From: Caulobacter endophyticus
Lineage (GTDB): Bacteria; Pseudomonadota; Alphaproteobacteria; Caulobacterales; Caulobacteraceae
Direction: 5' to 3'
Length of the DNA: 64,000 bases
NCBI RefSeq assembly: GCF_003116815.1
Contig: NZ_QDKQ01000037.1
Location: forward strand, 124,001-188,000
Part shown: one piece after another, positions 9,001-17,300 of the stretch
Numbering within the stretch: the first letter of the stretch is position 1
Layout of the letters: each line of letters begins with the position of its first letter
Notes under the pieces: model-generated
The model's database searches: none
Told to the model about the DNA's origin: nothing
What the model saw: the letters and a program-made list of their open reading frames with translations, nothing else
Translations under genes and position numbers: made by a program

Positions 9001-9068
9001 GCTACGACGGCACGATCTACACGCCGTACGGTCGCTACTGGTACTTCAACGTCAAGAAGCGGTTCTAG
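6033..9068 (+). CDS. TonB-dependent receptor (outer-membrane transporter)
   Basis: The 1011-residue protein starts at an ATG with GGAGGGG upstream. It has a signal peptide (to about residue 26, AYAQ), a TonB box (VEEITVVGSQ), a plug domain with NLGIGNTLVLLNGRRV and LEVLRDGAAAIYGADAVAGVVN, and a long barrel ending KKRF. This is the large TBDR class common in Caulobacterales and Sphingomonadales that imports peptides, glycans or other large nutrients. It is followed 68 bp later by a secreted amidohydrolase and then by another secreted protein, so it probably serves a transport-and-hydrolysis locus. The gene is divergent from the TBDR at 2876-5395 and may share its regulator. Ligand unknown. Confidence 0.95.
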   Translation: MNTRLRVALLATTTLCAAVLSAHAYAQEGEAATVEEITVVGSQIKGAKVTAALPVTVVGEDQIQATGAVSGDDLFRAIPQMGDVNFNSQYLPGTSNSARGDVGSVNLRNLGIGNTLVLLNGRRVVTHPTSQANDNLVPVLTYNSNAIPVTGLRRLEVLRDGAAAIYGADAVAGVVNTVLRDDLEGLDVSAQYGFAEGTNLKEYNFNAYGGHNFAGGRGNVSAFFSYDERSHLRSYEQAYTASADRRALFADTRFAGATSLYGRSTTTPWAYLQTPQSFGTVRQGTTALTSSAGYFHIQPTTFSGCQLNIGNGLCIDDGALATSGVDRDLRFDAASLGTTVIPSVKRANLFATGKYEINDSVTAFGELGIYQAKTNAGQAPIQTLSSGVITIPASNYWNPFGPTVFANGSVNPNRLPNLNVPASGLAVTLRGYTFADLGLTEVDVTNKQYRVLGGLRGEKFGFDWESAFVYSEATAEDVADNISTTKLYAQLALSTPDAYNVFNGSDLTYTSGPDSTRNSQAAIDAIRVKTIRRTKSTLALWDFKVSRPDLLTLPGGDLGIASGVEFRRETQLDDRDGRIDGTTTFTDPTSGAVLSDLINSSINPDTKGHRTVGSAYLELAVPLVSPEMSIPLVHRLEGQLAGRYERYSDFGDTAKPKVALAWDVIDGVRFRGSWAQGFRAPNLEQINASVISRSNTRTDYAFCEADLRSGRIGAFSSCSRSQLTTARRAGNPDLEPEESETLSYGVVFEPKFVPEAFGRLTFTADYWKVKQTGLIGVFGEGNALILDYLLRQQGSSNPNVVRAAATADDIAAFAGTGLSAAGQVLYVNDKYTNLQPQVVEGLDFGFLWKLGTDRFGDFDLNVNVAHLLKYYQSPSPGIAELLKARSDGTINAGTTITGGGDLLRQNGKPEWKWSAALTWRYDRFTVGGFTQYIGDYDDTALIDSSGQSWVVDSTLTGNLYGEVDVAEFQTRVRIGVRNVTDEQPPLSAAGYDGTIYTPYGRYWYFNVKKRF

Positions 9069-9082
9069 GCCCGCGCCCAAAC

Positions 9083-9110
9083 CCCCGGGCCAGGCGCGGC
9101 CCGGGGCCTT
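9083..9110 (+). terminator. Terminator-like hairpin between TBDR and amidohydrolase genes
   Basis: CCCCGGGCC, a six-base loop and GGCCCGGGG form a 9-bp perfect stem, followed by CCTTCCTT rather than a clean T run. It sits in the 68-bp gap and may reduce, rather than stop, transcription into the amidohydrolase gene. Confidence 0.5.
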
Positions 9111-9136
9111 CCTTCCATGAGTTCAAGGGAAATCCC

Positions 9137-10924
9137 ATGACATCGCGTTCCGCCCGCTTCCTGCTCGGCGGCCTGTGCGCCGCGGCGCTGTCGCCCTCGA
9201 TCGCCGCCGCCCAGACCCGGCCCCTGGCGGTGGTCAACGCCGAGATCTTCGACTCCACGGGCGCTGCGCCCTATCGCGGGACGCTAGTGGTCAAGGAAGG
9301 GCGGATTTTGGCGGTCGGTCCCAAGGTGAAGGCGCCCAAGGGGGCGACGATCGTCGACGCCAAGGGCGCGGCGCTGATCCCGGGTCTGTTCGACGTCCAC
9401 ACCCACTGGACCCCGGCGGGGGCGCCGGCCGTGACGCCGAAGATCGCCGACGCCTACCTGGCCTCGGGCGTGACGACGGTGAACGACTTCCATCAGCAGC
9501 CGGAGAGCTTCGCACCGCGTCGGGCGTGGCTCGGGACCCTGACCGCGCCGCACGTCAATTTCGTCGCACGGATGAGCACGCCGGGCGGTCACGGCGCAGA
9601 CTGGGCCGATCAGGCCACCACCCGCTGGGTCGACACCCCCGAGAGCGCCCGGCTCGCGGTCGAGGAGATCGCCGCCTACAGGCCCGACGCGATCAAGGCC
9701 TTCACCGACGGCTGGCGCTATGGCAGCGCGCCCGACAACACCAGCATGGACGCCTGGACGCTGAAGGCCCTGACCGAGGCGGCCCACAAGCACAATCTGA
9801 AGGTCCTGACCCACACGGTCACGGTCGAGCGCGGCAAGGTGGCGGCTGCCAGCGGCGTCGACGTCATCGCCCACAGCCTGCAGGACGCGCCGCTGGACGC
9901 CGATGCGATCGCGGCGATCAAGGCCTCTGGCCTGTTCGACGCCCCGACCCTGGCGGTCTATGAGCCGGTCAAGCCCGGCGCCAAGCCGCCAGCCGATCCC
10001 GACAGCCCGCGCAATGTGCAGGCGCGCCGCAAGTTCGGCTACGCCCTGGGCAATGCGAAGGCGCTGTTCGACGCCGGCGTGCCGGTGGCCCTGGGCACGG
10101 ACGCGGGCATGCCGGGCACGCCGCACGGTCCCTCGACCCTGCGCGAACTTGAGCTCCTGGTGCAGGCGGGCCTGACCCCGTCGCAGGCCCTCGTGGCCGG
10201 CACCGCCACCAGCGCCCAGGCCATGAACCTGCTCGCCGATCGCGGCACGCTGGAGGTCGGCAAGCGCGCCGACTTCGTGCTGGTGGCCGGCAAGCCGTGG
10301 GAGACCATCACGGACGTCCGCAGGACCGAGCGGGTGTTCCTCGACGGCCAGGCGGTGTTCGGTCCCGGCGCCGTGCGCGCCCCGGCCAACGACAGGCTGA
10401 CGCCGCCGGCGATCAAGGCGACCGCGCTGATCGACGACTTCGAGCGCGCCGACGGCCGCACCAGCCTCGACACCCTGCGCCTTGACGACTTCGACGGCGG
10501 TCGCGATCGCAGCCTGGAAGTCTCGCAGGTCATCACCCGCGAGGGCGGCGGCAAGGTGCTGAGCGTCGGCGCGCGCATGGCCACCAAGGACGACGCTTCG
10601 GCCGGCGTGCTGCTGCCGCTGACCCAGGGCTCGGTGGTTCCGGCCGACGCCACCGCGTTCAAGGGACTGAAGTTCGCCCTTCGCGGAGATGGCGGACCCT
10701 ATGTGGTGACCCTGGTCGGTGCGACCGGGCGCTGGACGGCCAAGGTCGAGGCCGGCCCGCGGTGGAAGGGCGTGGAGCTGCCGTTCACCGCCTTCAAGCC
10801 GGTCGCCGTGCGTGGCGAGGCCCCGGCCTTCACCGGAACCGACCTGCTGCAGGTCGGCGTCGAGGGCGAGCGCGCGGCAGGAACCAAGCTGTGGTTCGAA
10901 CTCGACGACGTGGCGTTCTATTGA
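9137..10924 (+). CDS. Secreted amidohydrolase with C-terminal CIA30-like domain
   Basis: The 595-residue protein has a Sec signal (ending SIAAAQ), a metal-dependent amidohydrolase domain (about 30-420) with the metal motif DVHTHW, later HTVT and a GTDAGMPG loop, and an imidazolonepropionase/prolidase-like C-terminal strand region (GKRADFVLV). After this comes a separate domain of about 165 residues starting LIDDFERADGRTS and containing LKFALRGDGG and WKGVELPFTAFKP, which resembles the CIA30 / galactose-binding-like fold. Many relatives hydrolyse dipeptides, amides or cyclic amides in the periplasm. It probably acts on the compound imported by the TBDR just upstream. The fusion is the noteworthy point; substrate unknown. 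Confidence 0.88.
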   Translation: MTSRSARFLLGGLCAAALSPSIAAAQTRPLAVVNAEIFDSTGAAPYRGTLVVKEGRILAVGPKVKAPKGATIVDAKGAALIPGLFDVHTHWTPAGAPAVTPKIADAYLASGVTTVNDFHQQPESFAPRRAWLGTLTAPHVNFVARMSTPGGHGADWADQATTRWVDTPESARLAVEEIAAYRPDAIKAFTDGWRYGSAPDNTSMDAWTLKALTEAAHKHNLKVLTHTVTVERGKVAAASGVDVIAHSLQDAPLDADAIAAIKASGLFDAPTLAVYEPVKPGAKPPADPDSPRNVQARRKFGYALGNAKALFDAGVPVALGTDAGMPGTPHGPSTLRELELLVQAGLTPSQALVAGTATSAQAMNLLADRGTLEVGKRADFVLVAGKPWETITDVRRTERVFLDGQAVFGPGAVRAPANDRLTPPAIKATALIDDFERADGRTSLDTLRLDDFDGGRDRSLEVSQVITREGGGKVLSVGARMATKDDASAGVLLPLTQGSVVPADATAFKGLKFALRGDGGPYVVTLVGATGRWTAKVEAGPRWKGVELPFTAFKPVAVRGEAPAFTGTDLLQVGVEGERAAGTKLWFELDDVAFY

Positions 10925-11034
10925 GGCGCCTGGGCGCGGACAGTGACCTACGGCCCAGCCGACGCTGTCGCCGGACCGTCACGGACGGGCGCTAGAGGGC
11001 GATTTCCCGTTCCGCCAGCGCCCGGTTCCCCAGG

Positions 11035-12198
11035 ATGAAGACGCGTCTTTCGCTGCTGCTCGCCGCCGGCGTTCTGGCGCTCGCCCAGCCGGCGGCGGCC
11101 GCGCCGCCGGTTCCACCCCTTACCCAGAACGGCGGGACCTGGGCCTCGGGCCATGTGCAGGGCGTGGCCGTCGATATGAAGGGCGGCTACGTCTATTACT
11201 CCTTCACCAACCTGCTGGCGAAGTACGACTTCGAGGGCAAGTTGGTGGGGACCCTGGTCGGCTGGACCGGGCACCTGGGCGACCTCGACTTCAACCCCGA
11301 GGACGGCAGGCTGTACGGCTCGCTGGAGTACAAGAAGGATCAGGCCTTCTACATCGCCGTGATCGACGTTTCCCGGCTGGACCGGGAAGGCATGAAGGCC
11401 GCCGATGGCGATCTCTTCCGCACCGTCCACCTGTCCGAGGTGACCAAGGACTACGCCGCCGACCTGAATGGCGACGGCAGGTTCGATGGCGATACGGCCA
11501 GGACAGGCGATCATCGCTACGGCTGCTCGGGCATCGACGGCGTCAGCTTCGGGCCGGCCTTCGGGCGCAGCGACGGTCCGCGCTATCTGACCGTCGCCTA
11601 CGGCATCTATGGCGACAACGGTCGCACCGACAACGACCACCAGGTGCTGCTGCAGTACGACGTCGCCGACTGGGCGAAGCTGGCCAGGCCGCTGTCGGAG
11701 GCCGCGCCGCATCACGAGGGTCCGGCCGCGCCGCGCGACAAGGTGTTCGTGCGCACCGGCAACACCCGCTTCGGCGTGCAGACCCTTGCCTATGACGAGA
11801 CACAGCAGCGTTGGTTCATGGGCGTCTACCAGGGCGCCAAGCCGGCCTTTCCCAACTATCTGCTGTTCGCGGTCGACGCGGAGGCTGCGCCGGTCACGGG
11901 CGACCTGGTCGGCGTACCGGGGCCGCAGGGCAGGGGCTGGGAGCAGGGCAGGCTGCTGCCTCTGGCCGCCGATGGCCTGAAGGACGAGGCCAGCGGCGTG
12001 CGTGGCTGGAGCCAGAAGGCCGACGTCGGCTTCCAGCCGGTCGGCGGCGGCCTCGTCTATGTGGCGGCCAACGCCAAGGTCGACGGCCGGCAGACGGCGG
12101 ACCTTTCCCTGATGCGCTGGACGGGCGAGGCCGAGCGACCGCTGGTTCCGGCGACAGCGGCCGACCTGCGCTCGCGCTTCGCGAGCGTCCGGCACTGA
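11035..12198 (+). CDS. Secreted protein of unknown function, probable beta-propeller
   Basis: I do not recognise a named family. The 387-residue protein has a clear signal peptide (to about residue 22, AAAAP), then alternating short strands typical of a propeller (HVQGVAVDMKGGYVYYSF, HLGDLDFNPEDGRLYGS, VQTLAYDETQQRWFMGVY). A DLNGDGRFDGD segment looks like a calcium-binding EF-hand-type loop. The gene follows the amidohydrolase by 110 bp in the same direction, so both may belong to the TBDR locus. It could be a hydrolase, a binding protein or a lactonase-like enzyme; none of these can be decided from the sequence. Confidence 0.75.
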   Translation: MKTRLSLLLAAGVLALAQPAAAAPPVPPLTQNGGTWASGHVQGVAVDMKGGYVYYSFTNLLAKYDFEGKLVGTLVGWTGHLGDLDFNPEDGRLYGSLEYKKDQAFYIAVIDVSRLDREGMKAADGDLFRTVHLSEVTKDYAADLNGDGRFDGDTARTGDHRYGCSGIDGVSFGPAFGRSDGPRYLTVAYGIYGDNGRTDNDHQVLLQYDVADWAKLARPLSEAAPHHEGPAAPRDKVFVRTGNTRFGVQTLAYDETQQRWFMGVYQGAKPAFPNYLLFAVDAEAAPVTGDLVGVPGPQGRGWEQGRLLPLAADGLKDEASGVRGWSQKADVGFQPVGGGLVYVAANAKVDGRQTADLSLMRWTGEAERPLVPATAADLRSRFASVRH

Positions 12199-12297
12199 CT
12201 GTCACAAACCGCGTCTAGCAAGGCGCCGACTCGCTGCGGGGAATCGTCCGGTCCCAGACCGCCCCGCGCCAGCGCAACGTCCAGCCAGCGGATCAGG

Positions 12298-12900
12298 ATG
12301 ACCGGCGCCGACAGGGAAAGACAGCGATGGTTCGTGCGCAACATCCTGCCGCATGAGCCGGCCCTGCGCGGCTGGCTTTCGCGCAGCACGCCGGCAGGCG
12401 TCGACCCCGAGGACGTCATCCAGGAAGCCTACACCATCCTGGCCGAGCTGGAGACGGTGGAGACCATCCGCTATCCGAGGGCGTATCTCTTCCAGGTGGC
12501 GCGCTCGGTGATCATGCGCCACGTGCGGCGGGCCCGGATCGTCTCGATCCACGCGGTCGGCGACCTGGAGCGGCTGGACCATCCCGACGACGCCGCCTCG
12601 CCCGAGCAGCACGCTCTCGACCGGGACGAATTGCGGCAACTGGCCCGGGCGATTGCGGCCATGCCGGCCAAGGTTCGCGAGGCCTTCGTGCTGCGGCGGG
12701 TGGACGGGCTCTCCCAGCGCCAGATCGCCGAGCGGATGCGCATTTCGGAGAATACGGTCGAGACCCATATCTCACGCGGCGTTTCGTTCTTGATTGATTG
12801 GTTTGGCCGTAGCGGAAACAAGCAGTCCCAAACCTCTAGTACAGTGGATGCGGAGATCGCCTCGCCAGATGGCCGAACGAGACACCAGTCGAGACATTGA
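12298..12900 (+). CDS. ECF RNA polymerase sigma factor, FecI type
   Basis: The 200-residue protein has region 2 (about 12-80; DPEDVIQEAYTIL and RAYLFQVARSVIMRHVRR) and region 4 (about 115-172; LPAKVREAFVLRRVDGLSQRQIAERMRISENTVETHI), the FecI subgroup pattern. It would direct polymerase to the TBDR gene downstream when released by its anti-sigma factor. Its 3' end overlaps the fecR-like gene by 32 bp, indicating coupled translation. The C-terminal tail after residue 172 is polar and probably disordered. It likely autoregulates little, with the FecA-like receptor gene as main target, following the E. coli Fec and Pseudomonas Fpv/Pup paradigm. Confidence 0.93.
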   Translation: MTGADRERQRWFVRNILPHEPALRGWLSRSTPAGVDPEDVIQEAYTILAELETVETIRYPRAYLFQVARSVIMRHVRRARIVSIHAVGDLERLDHPDDAASPEQHALDRDELRQLARAIAAMPAKVREAFVLRRVDGLSQRQIAERMRISENTVETHISRGVSFLIDWFGRSGNKQSQTSSTVDAEIASPDGRTRHQSRH

Positions 12901-13873
12901 CGAAGCGGCGTCCGGCTGGACGGCGCGGCTGGATCGCGGGCCGCTGACTCCGGAGGAACAACGGGCTTTCCAGGACTGGCTGAAGGGTGACCCCCGCAGC
13001 CGGGGCGCGCTGCTGCGCGCCCAGTCGCTGTTCATGATGAGCGAGTCCGCCCAGGCTCTTGGCGCAGGGTACGACCCGGCCGACTTCCAGGAGCCGGCGG
13101 CGCCGACGCCGCGCGGACTGTCGCGTCGCGGCGCCCTGCTGTGGGCGGGCGGCGCCGGGGCGGCCGCCTCGCTGGCGGCCCTGGCCGTGGGCGTGCCGGC
13201 GGCGGGCGCGGTGACCAGCACCCGGCGCGGCGAAATCCAGCTCGTGCCGCTGAAGGACGGCTCGACCGTGCTGATGAACACCGACAGCCGCATCCGCGTG
13301 CGCTACGGCCAGACCGAGCGGTTCGTCGCCCTCTTGAAGGGCGAGGCCTATTTCTCGGTGGCGCGCGACGAGCGGCCTTTCGTCGTCGAGGTCGACGGCC
13401 GCCGGCTGCGCACTCGCCAGGCGGGCTTTCGCGTGCGCAAGCTGGCCGCCGATCCCGTCGACCTCCTGGTGCAGCAGGGCCGGGTGGATGTGACCATCCC
13501 CAGGCTGACGGCGCCGACCACCAGCCTGGTCCTGGAGGGCAACACGCGGCTGGTGATGGCCGACCTCGCGCCGCGTCCGCAGCCGATCACGCCGTCGGTA
13601 GTCACGCGCGAGCTGGCCTGGCGCGAGGGCAAGCTGGCCTTCGAGGGCGAAAGCCTGAAGGAGGCCGCCCAGGCCTTCGCCCGCTACAGCGACACCCGCA
13701 TCGAGATCGCCGACCCGGTCCTGGCGCGCGAGCCCGTGGCCGGCCTGTTCGCGGCCAATGATCCGTTGGGCTTCAGCCGCGCCATAGCGCGGGTGTTCGA
13801 CGCTCGCCTGGACCAGAAGGGCGATCTCGTCGTCCTGAGCCGTCCTTCCGCCTCGGCGCCGGCCTCGAACTGA
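12869..13873 (+). CDS. FecR-family anti-sigma factor / cell-surface signalling protein
   Basis: The 334-residue protein begins with a cytoplasmic sigma-binding part of the DUF4880 type (residues 2-46, DIDEAASGWTARLDRGPLT), then a membrane segment (about 84-112) preceded by SRRG, a FecR domain (about 118-210) and a C-terminal STN-like DUF4974 module (about 255-330, LKEAAQAFARYSDTRIEIAD). It should hold the FecI-type sigma inactive until the receptor downstream signals ligand binding. I chose the ATG at 12869; an earlier in-frame ATG at 12848 exists. The double arginine before the hydrophobic stretch suggests Tat insertion, known for some FecR proteins. Family call is firm. Confidence 0.92.
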   Translation: MAERDTSRDIDEAASGWTARLDRGPLTPEEQRAFQDWLKGDPRSRGALLRAQSLFMMSESAQALGAGYDPADFQEPAAPTPRGLSRRGALLWAGGAGAAASLAALAVGVPAAGAVTSTRRGEIQLVPLKDGSTVLMNTDSRIRVRYGQTERFVALLKGEAYFSVARDERPFVVEVDGRRLRTRQAGFRVRKLAADPVDLLVQQGRVDVTIPRLTAPTTSLVLEGNTRLVMADLAPRPQPITPSVVTRELAWREGKLAFEGESLKEAAQAFARYSDTRIEIADPVLAREPVAGLFAANDPLGFSRAIARVFDARLDQKGDLVVLSRPSASAPASN

Positions 13874-13882
13874 GAAATTTTT

Positions 13883-13894
13883 GTGACCGGTCAC
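13883..13894. promoter_or_regulatory. Perfect 12-bp palindrome before the FecA-like receptor gene
   Basis: GTGACCGGTCAC lies just after the fecR-like stop codon and 71 bp before the receptor start, directly behind an AAATTTTT tract. It is a likely regulator site or part of the receptor promoter; no T run follows, so it is not an intrinsic terminator. Confidence 0.4.
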
Positions 13895-13964
13895 GGAAGC
13901 CCGCGGCCGGGGGCTCTCAACCCGCGACGTCGCGATCTGGGCGACGATTGGGGGCTGACCGCCG

Positions 13965-16900
13965 ATGACTTCCCGCTACTCCATCCTCGCCTGCGGCGTC
14001 GCCGCCGTGGCGATCGCCGTCGCCTCGCAAGCCCAGGCGCAGGAACGCGACTTCGACATTCCGGCCCAGCCGGCCGTGCGCGCCATTCCCGAACTGGCCC
14101 GCCAGGGCCAGGTGCAAATCCTGGCTCCGGCCCGCCTGCTGGACGGCGTGCGCACACCGGCCGTGAAGGGCCGGATGGACGTGCGTACGGCGTTGACGCG
14201 GCTGATCGCTGACACCTCGCTGCGCATCGACAGCGACGATGGCCAGGTGATCACCCTGAAGTCGGCCGGTCCGGCGACGCCCCGCCCCTCGGCGGCGGCG
14301 GGGTCGGGCGTGGTGCGCGGCAAGGTGCTGAACACCGCCACCGGCCAGTACGTGCGCAACGCCGAGATCCGTGTCGAGGGCACGACCATCGTGGCCTTCT
14401 CCGATGACGGCGGCGAATTTCGCCTGAACGGCGTGCCGGCTGGCGAGGCCGCGGTGGTGGCCAAGTACGCTGGCCTGCAGACCTCCCGCACCGGCATCAA
14501 TGTCGAACCCGGCCAGGCCGCGCTCCTGAACTTCGACCTGACGGCCTACGCCGCGGCCGGCGGCGACGCGGTCGAGGCGGTGACGATCACCGCCGCCCGC
14601 GACGGCCAGGCGGCCGCGATCATGGAGCGCCGCGCCTCGACCAACGCCAAGAACGTGGTGGCCGCCGACAACTTCGGCGCCCTGACCATGGGCGACGTGG
14701 GCGAGTTCATGAAGAACATGCCGGGCGTCTCGCTGGACTACACCGAGGTGGACGCCACCGCCGTGCGGATCGGCGGCCTTGATCCCAAGTACTCGACCTT
14801 CACCACCGACGGCGCGCGCATGGCCACGGCCACGTCGAACAACAATTCGGGGCGCCAGAACTCGTTCGAGCAGATGTCGATCACCGGCATCGACTCCATC
14901 GAGCTGAACAACACCCTGCAGGCCAGCATGGACGCCGACAGCCCCGGCGGCTCGATCAACCTGCGCAGCAAGTACGCCTTCCTGCGCAGGAGCCGCCTTC
15001 TGCGCTTCCAGGTCGGCGGCGTGGGCACCTCGGACTCGACCCTGTCGCGGCAGTACCTGCCCGACGACAAGAAGCACATGACGATCTATCCCTCGGCGCA
15101 GGTCGGCTATGGCGACGTGTTCCTGGACGGCCGTCTGGGCGTGGCGTTCAACGCCAGCTACAACGCCAACTTCGTCCAGCAGGACCGGGTCCAGACCGAC
15201 TGGTCATACCTGCCCGACGGCCGGATCATGCCCTATCAGGTGATGTGGCGTCCGGGGCCGAAGCTGACCAGCCGCAAGGCCGCCAACCTCAGCGTCGACT
15301 ACAAGATCACCGACAAGCTGGCGTTGTCGCTGCGCAGCACCTACTCGTTCTACGACGTCGAGTACTTCAACCAGTACACCTACCTGATCTTCGGTACGAC
15401 GACGGTGTCGCGGGCGACGGCCGACTCCACGCCGACCCATATCGTCGTGAACCCCAGCACCACCAACACCCGGCTGCACACCCAGTATTCGCACCGCTAC
15501 GCCGGCACGCCGGCCTGGGTGTTCGCGCCCAAGCTGGAATATCGCGGCGACACCTTCGAGGCCCTGCTGCGCGCGAACTATTCCAGCTCGCAGTTCAATT
15601 TCGAGGACAACGACCAGGGCTTCTTCGTCCGCACCGACAGCTACCTGACCCGCATCGGCTTCACGCTGGATCGCGCGTCGGAGGACAGCAACGCCTGGAC
15701 CATCAAGCAGACGGCCGGCCGTTCGTGGAGCGACCCGGCCAATTTCAACCGCGACGACGATATCGGCAACAACATCCGCACCTCGCAGTCCAACGCCAAC
15801 AACCAGATGTATGGCGTGAACCTGGACCTGAAGAAGCAGCTGGCCATCGGCGATGTGCAGCTGAAGCTGCTGGGCGGGGCGGCCTTCCGCACCAACATGT
15901 GGAAGACCAACGAAGGCTCGTACAAGCAGTTTCAGTACGTCGGTCCGACCGGCGACCTGACCCAGAAGGCACCCGAGGCGGTCATTCCCTGGACGCAGAA
16001 CTACCAGTTCAAGATCCACGGCTTCGACGCCGGCAACATGAACGAGCAGGGCTGGCGCGCCGACAACAACTACGCCGTCTACGACATCTACCAGGCCCAT
16101 CCCGAGTACTTCGTGCCCGACACCGTGGGCAACCTGAAGCGGCAGCTGGATAACAACAAGAAGATCGGCGAGGAGGTCAGCGCGGCCTATGTCGAGGCCC
16201 AGCCGCGCCTGGGCAAGGCCCAGTTCGACCTTGGCCTGCGCTACGAGAAGACCAAGACCCAGGCGCGCGTCGCCGACATTCGCTCGGCCAAGGAGGTGAC
16301 CGCCGCGGGCCTGTCGACCAGCACGGTCGCCGGACTGATGTACCAGTACCGCAACGGGACCTACACGACCCGCGAGGGCGAGTACGACGACTGGTTCCTG
16401 AGCGGCGGGGTGAAGTACGACTTCAACAAGCGGCTGGTGGGCCAGCTGGCCTTCAGCCAGTCGATCCTGCGCCCCGACTACGGCAACCTGGGCGGCGTGG
16501 TGGCCGTCGACGACAACAACCTGATCGTCACCGTGCCCAACCCGCTGCTCAAGCCCGAGCACTCGACCAAGTACTACGCCAGCCTGCTGTACTATCTGGA
16601 GCCGTCGGGCGTGATCGGCGTCTCGGCCTACCAGCTGGACGTCAAGGACATGCAGGTCACCGGCATCACGGTCGACCCCGAGGACGTCGGCTACAATCCG
16701 GGCGACTATGCCGGCTACACCTTCCGCAGCGCCCAGAACCTGCCGGGCACCAGCACCAACAAGGGGATCACGCTGGAGTACGACCAGCAGCTGGTCTTCC
16801 TGCCTGGCGCCTTGCGGGGCCTGGGCCTGCGGGCCTCGGTCACCAAGGTCGATCCCGACGGCGAGCGCGTGAACCTGCCCAAGACCTCGGCCAACTGGGG

Positions 16901-17201
16901 CCTGCGCTACAGCTACGGCAAGTTCGACGTCCAGTTGACCGGCAACTGGCAGGACGCCTACCGGACCAGCGCGCTCAGCAACACGCCGACCACGGCCAAC
17001 AACGGCATCCTCTACCGGGCCGAACGCCAGCTGTGGAACGTCAGCGCCAGCTACAAGATCAACAAGCGCTTCGAGGTCATGCTGGCTGGACGCAACATCT
17101 TCAACGAGCCGGACATCGTCTACTCGAACGTCCGCAGCCGGGTGCAGCAGTACAGCATCTACGGCTCGATGTGGAACGTGGGCCTGAAGGGCGTCTTCTA
17201 G
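13965..17201 (+). CDS. FecA-like TonB-dependent transducer with STN domain
   Basis: The 1078-residue protein has a signal peptide (to about 27, QAQAQ), an STN signalling domain (about 28-105; FDIPAQPAVRAIPELARQGQVQI), a carboxypeptidase-regulatory-like beta-sandwich (about 115-190; VRGKVLNTATGQYVRNAEIRVEGT), a plug (about 215-330) and a barrel ending GVF. The STN domain is what contacts a FecR protein in the periplasm, so this receptor both imports its ligand and reports it to the sigma/anti-sigma pair encoded immediately upstream. The phosphatase gene behind it suggests a phosphorylated or phosphodiester ligand. Architecture is clear; ligand is inferred from context only. Confidence 0.95.
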   Translation: MTSRYSILACGVAAVAIAVASQAQAQERDFDIPAQPAVRAIPELARQGQVQILAPARLLDGVRTPAVKGRMDVRTALTRLIADTSLRIDSDDGQVITLKSAGPATPRPSAAAGSGVVRGKVLNTATGQYVRNAEIRVEGTTIVAFSDDGGEFRLNGVPAGEAAVVAKYAGLQTSRTGINVEPGQAALLNFDLTAYAAAGGDAVEAVTITAARDGQAAAIMERRASTNAKNVVAADNFGALTMGDVGEFMKNMPGVSLDYTEVDATAVRIGGLDPKYSTFTTDGARMATATSNNNSGRQNSFEQMSITGIDSIELNNTLQASMDADSPGGSINLRSKYAFLRRSRLLRFQVGGVGTSDSTLSRQYLPDDKKHMTIYPSAQVGYGDVFLDGRLGVAFNASYNANFVQQDRVQTDWSYLPDGRIMPYQVMWRPGPKLTSRKAANLSVDYKITDKLALSLRSTYSFYDVEYFNQYTYLIFGTTTVSRATADSTPTHIVVNPSTTNTRLHTQYSHRYAGTPAWVFAPKLEYRGDTFEALLRANYSSSQFNFEDNDQGFFVRTDSYLTRIGFTLDRASEDSNAWTIKQTAGRSWSDPANFNRDDDIGNNIRTSQSNANNQMYGVNLDLKKQLAIGDVQLKLLGGAAFRTNMWKTNEGSYKQFQYVGPTGDLTQKAPEAVIPWTQNYQFKIHGFDAGNMNEQGWRADNNYAVYDIYQAHPEYFVPDTVGNLKRQLDNNKKIGEEVSAAYVEAQPRLGKAQFDLGLRYEKTKTQARVADIRSAKEVTAAGLSTSTVAGLMYQYRNGTYTTREGEYDDWFLSGGVKYDFNKRLVGQLAFSQSILRPDYGNLGGVVAVDDNNLIVTVPNPLLKPEHSTKYYASLLYYLEPSGVIGVSAYQLDVKDMQVTGITVDPEDVGYNPGDYAGYTFRSAQNLPGTSTNKGITLEYDQQLVFLPGALRGLGLRASVTKVDPDGERVNLPKTSANWGLRYSYGKFDVQLTGNWQDAYRTSALSNTPTTANNGILYRAERQLWNVSASYKINKRFEVMLAGRNIFNEPDIVYSNVRSRVQQYSIYGSMWNVGLKGVF

Positions 17202-17300
17202 GGCGCCCGAGGCTCCCCGGCGGTCGCGTCCCCATCCCCTCGGCGCGGCCGCCGCTTTTCTTTCCGATATTCCTTCTCAACGCACCGAAGAGGTCGTTCC

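Noticed and set aside
17220..17275. Terminator after the FecA-like receptor
   Set aside because: CGGCGG and CCGCCG could pair before TTTTCTTT, but the loop of about 30 bases makes a proper intrinsic terminator doubtful.
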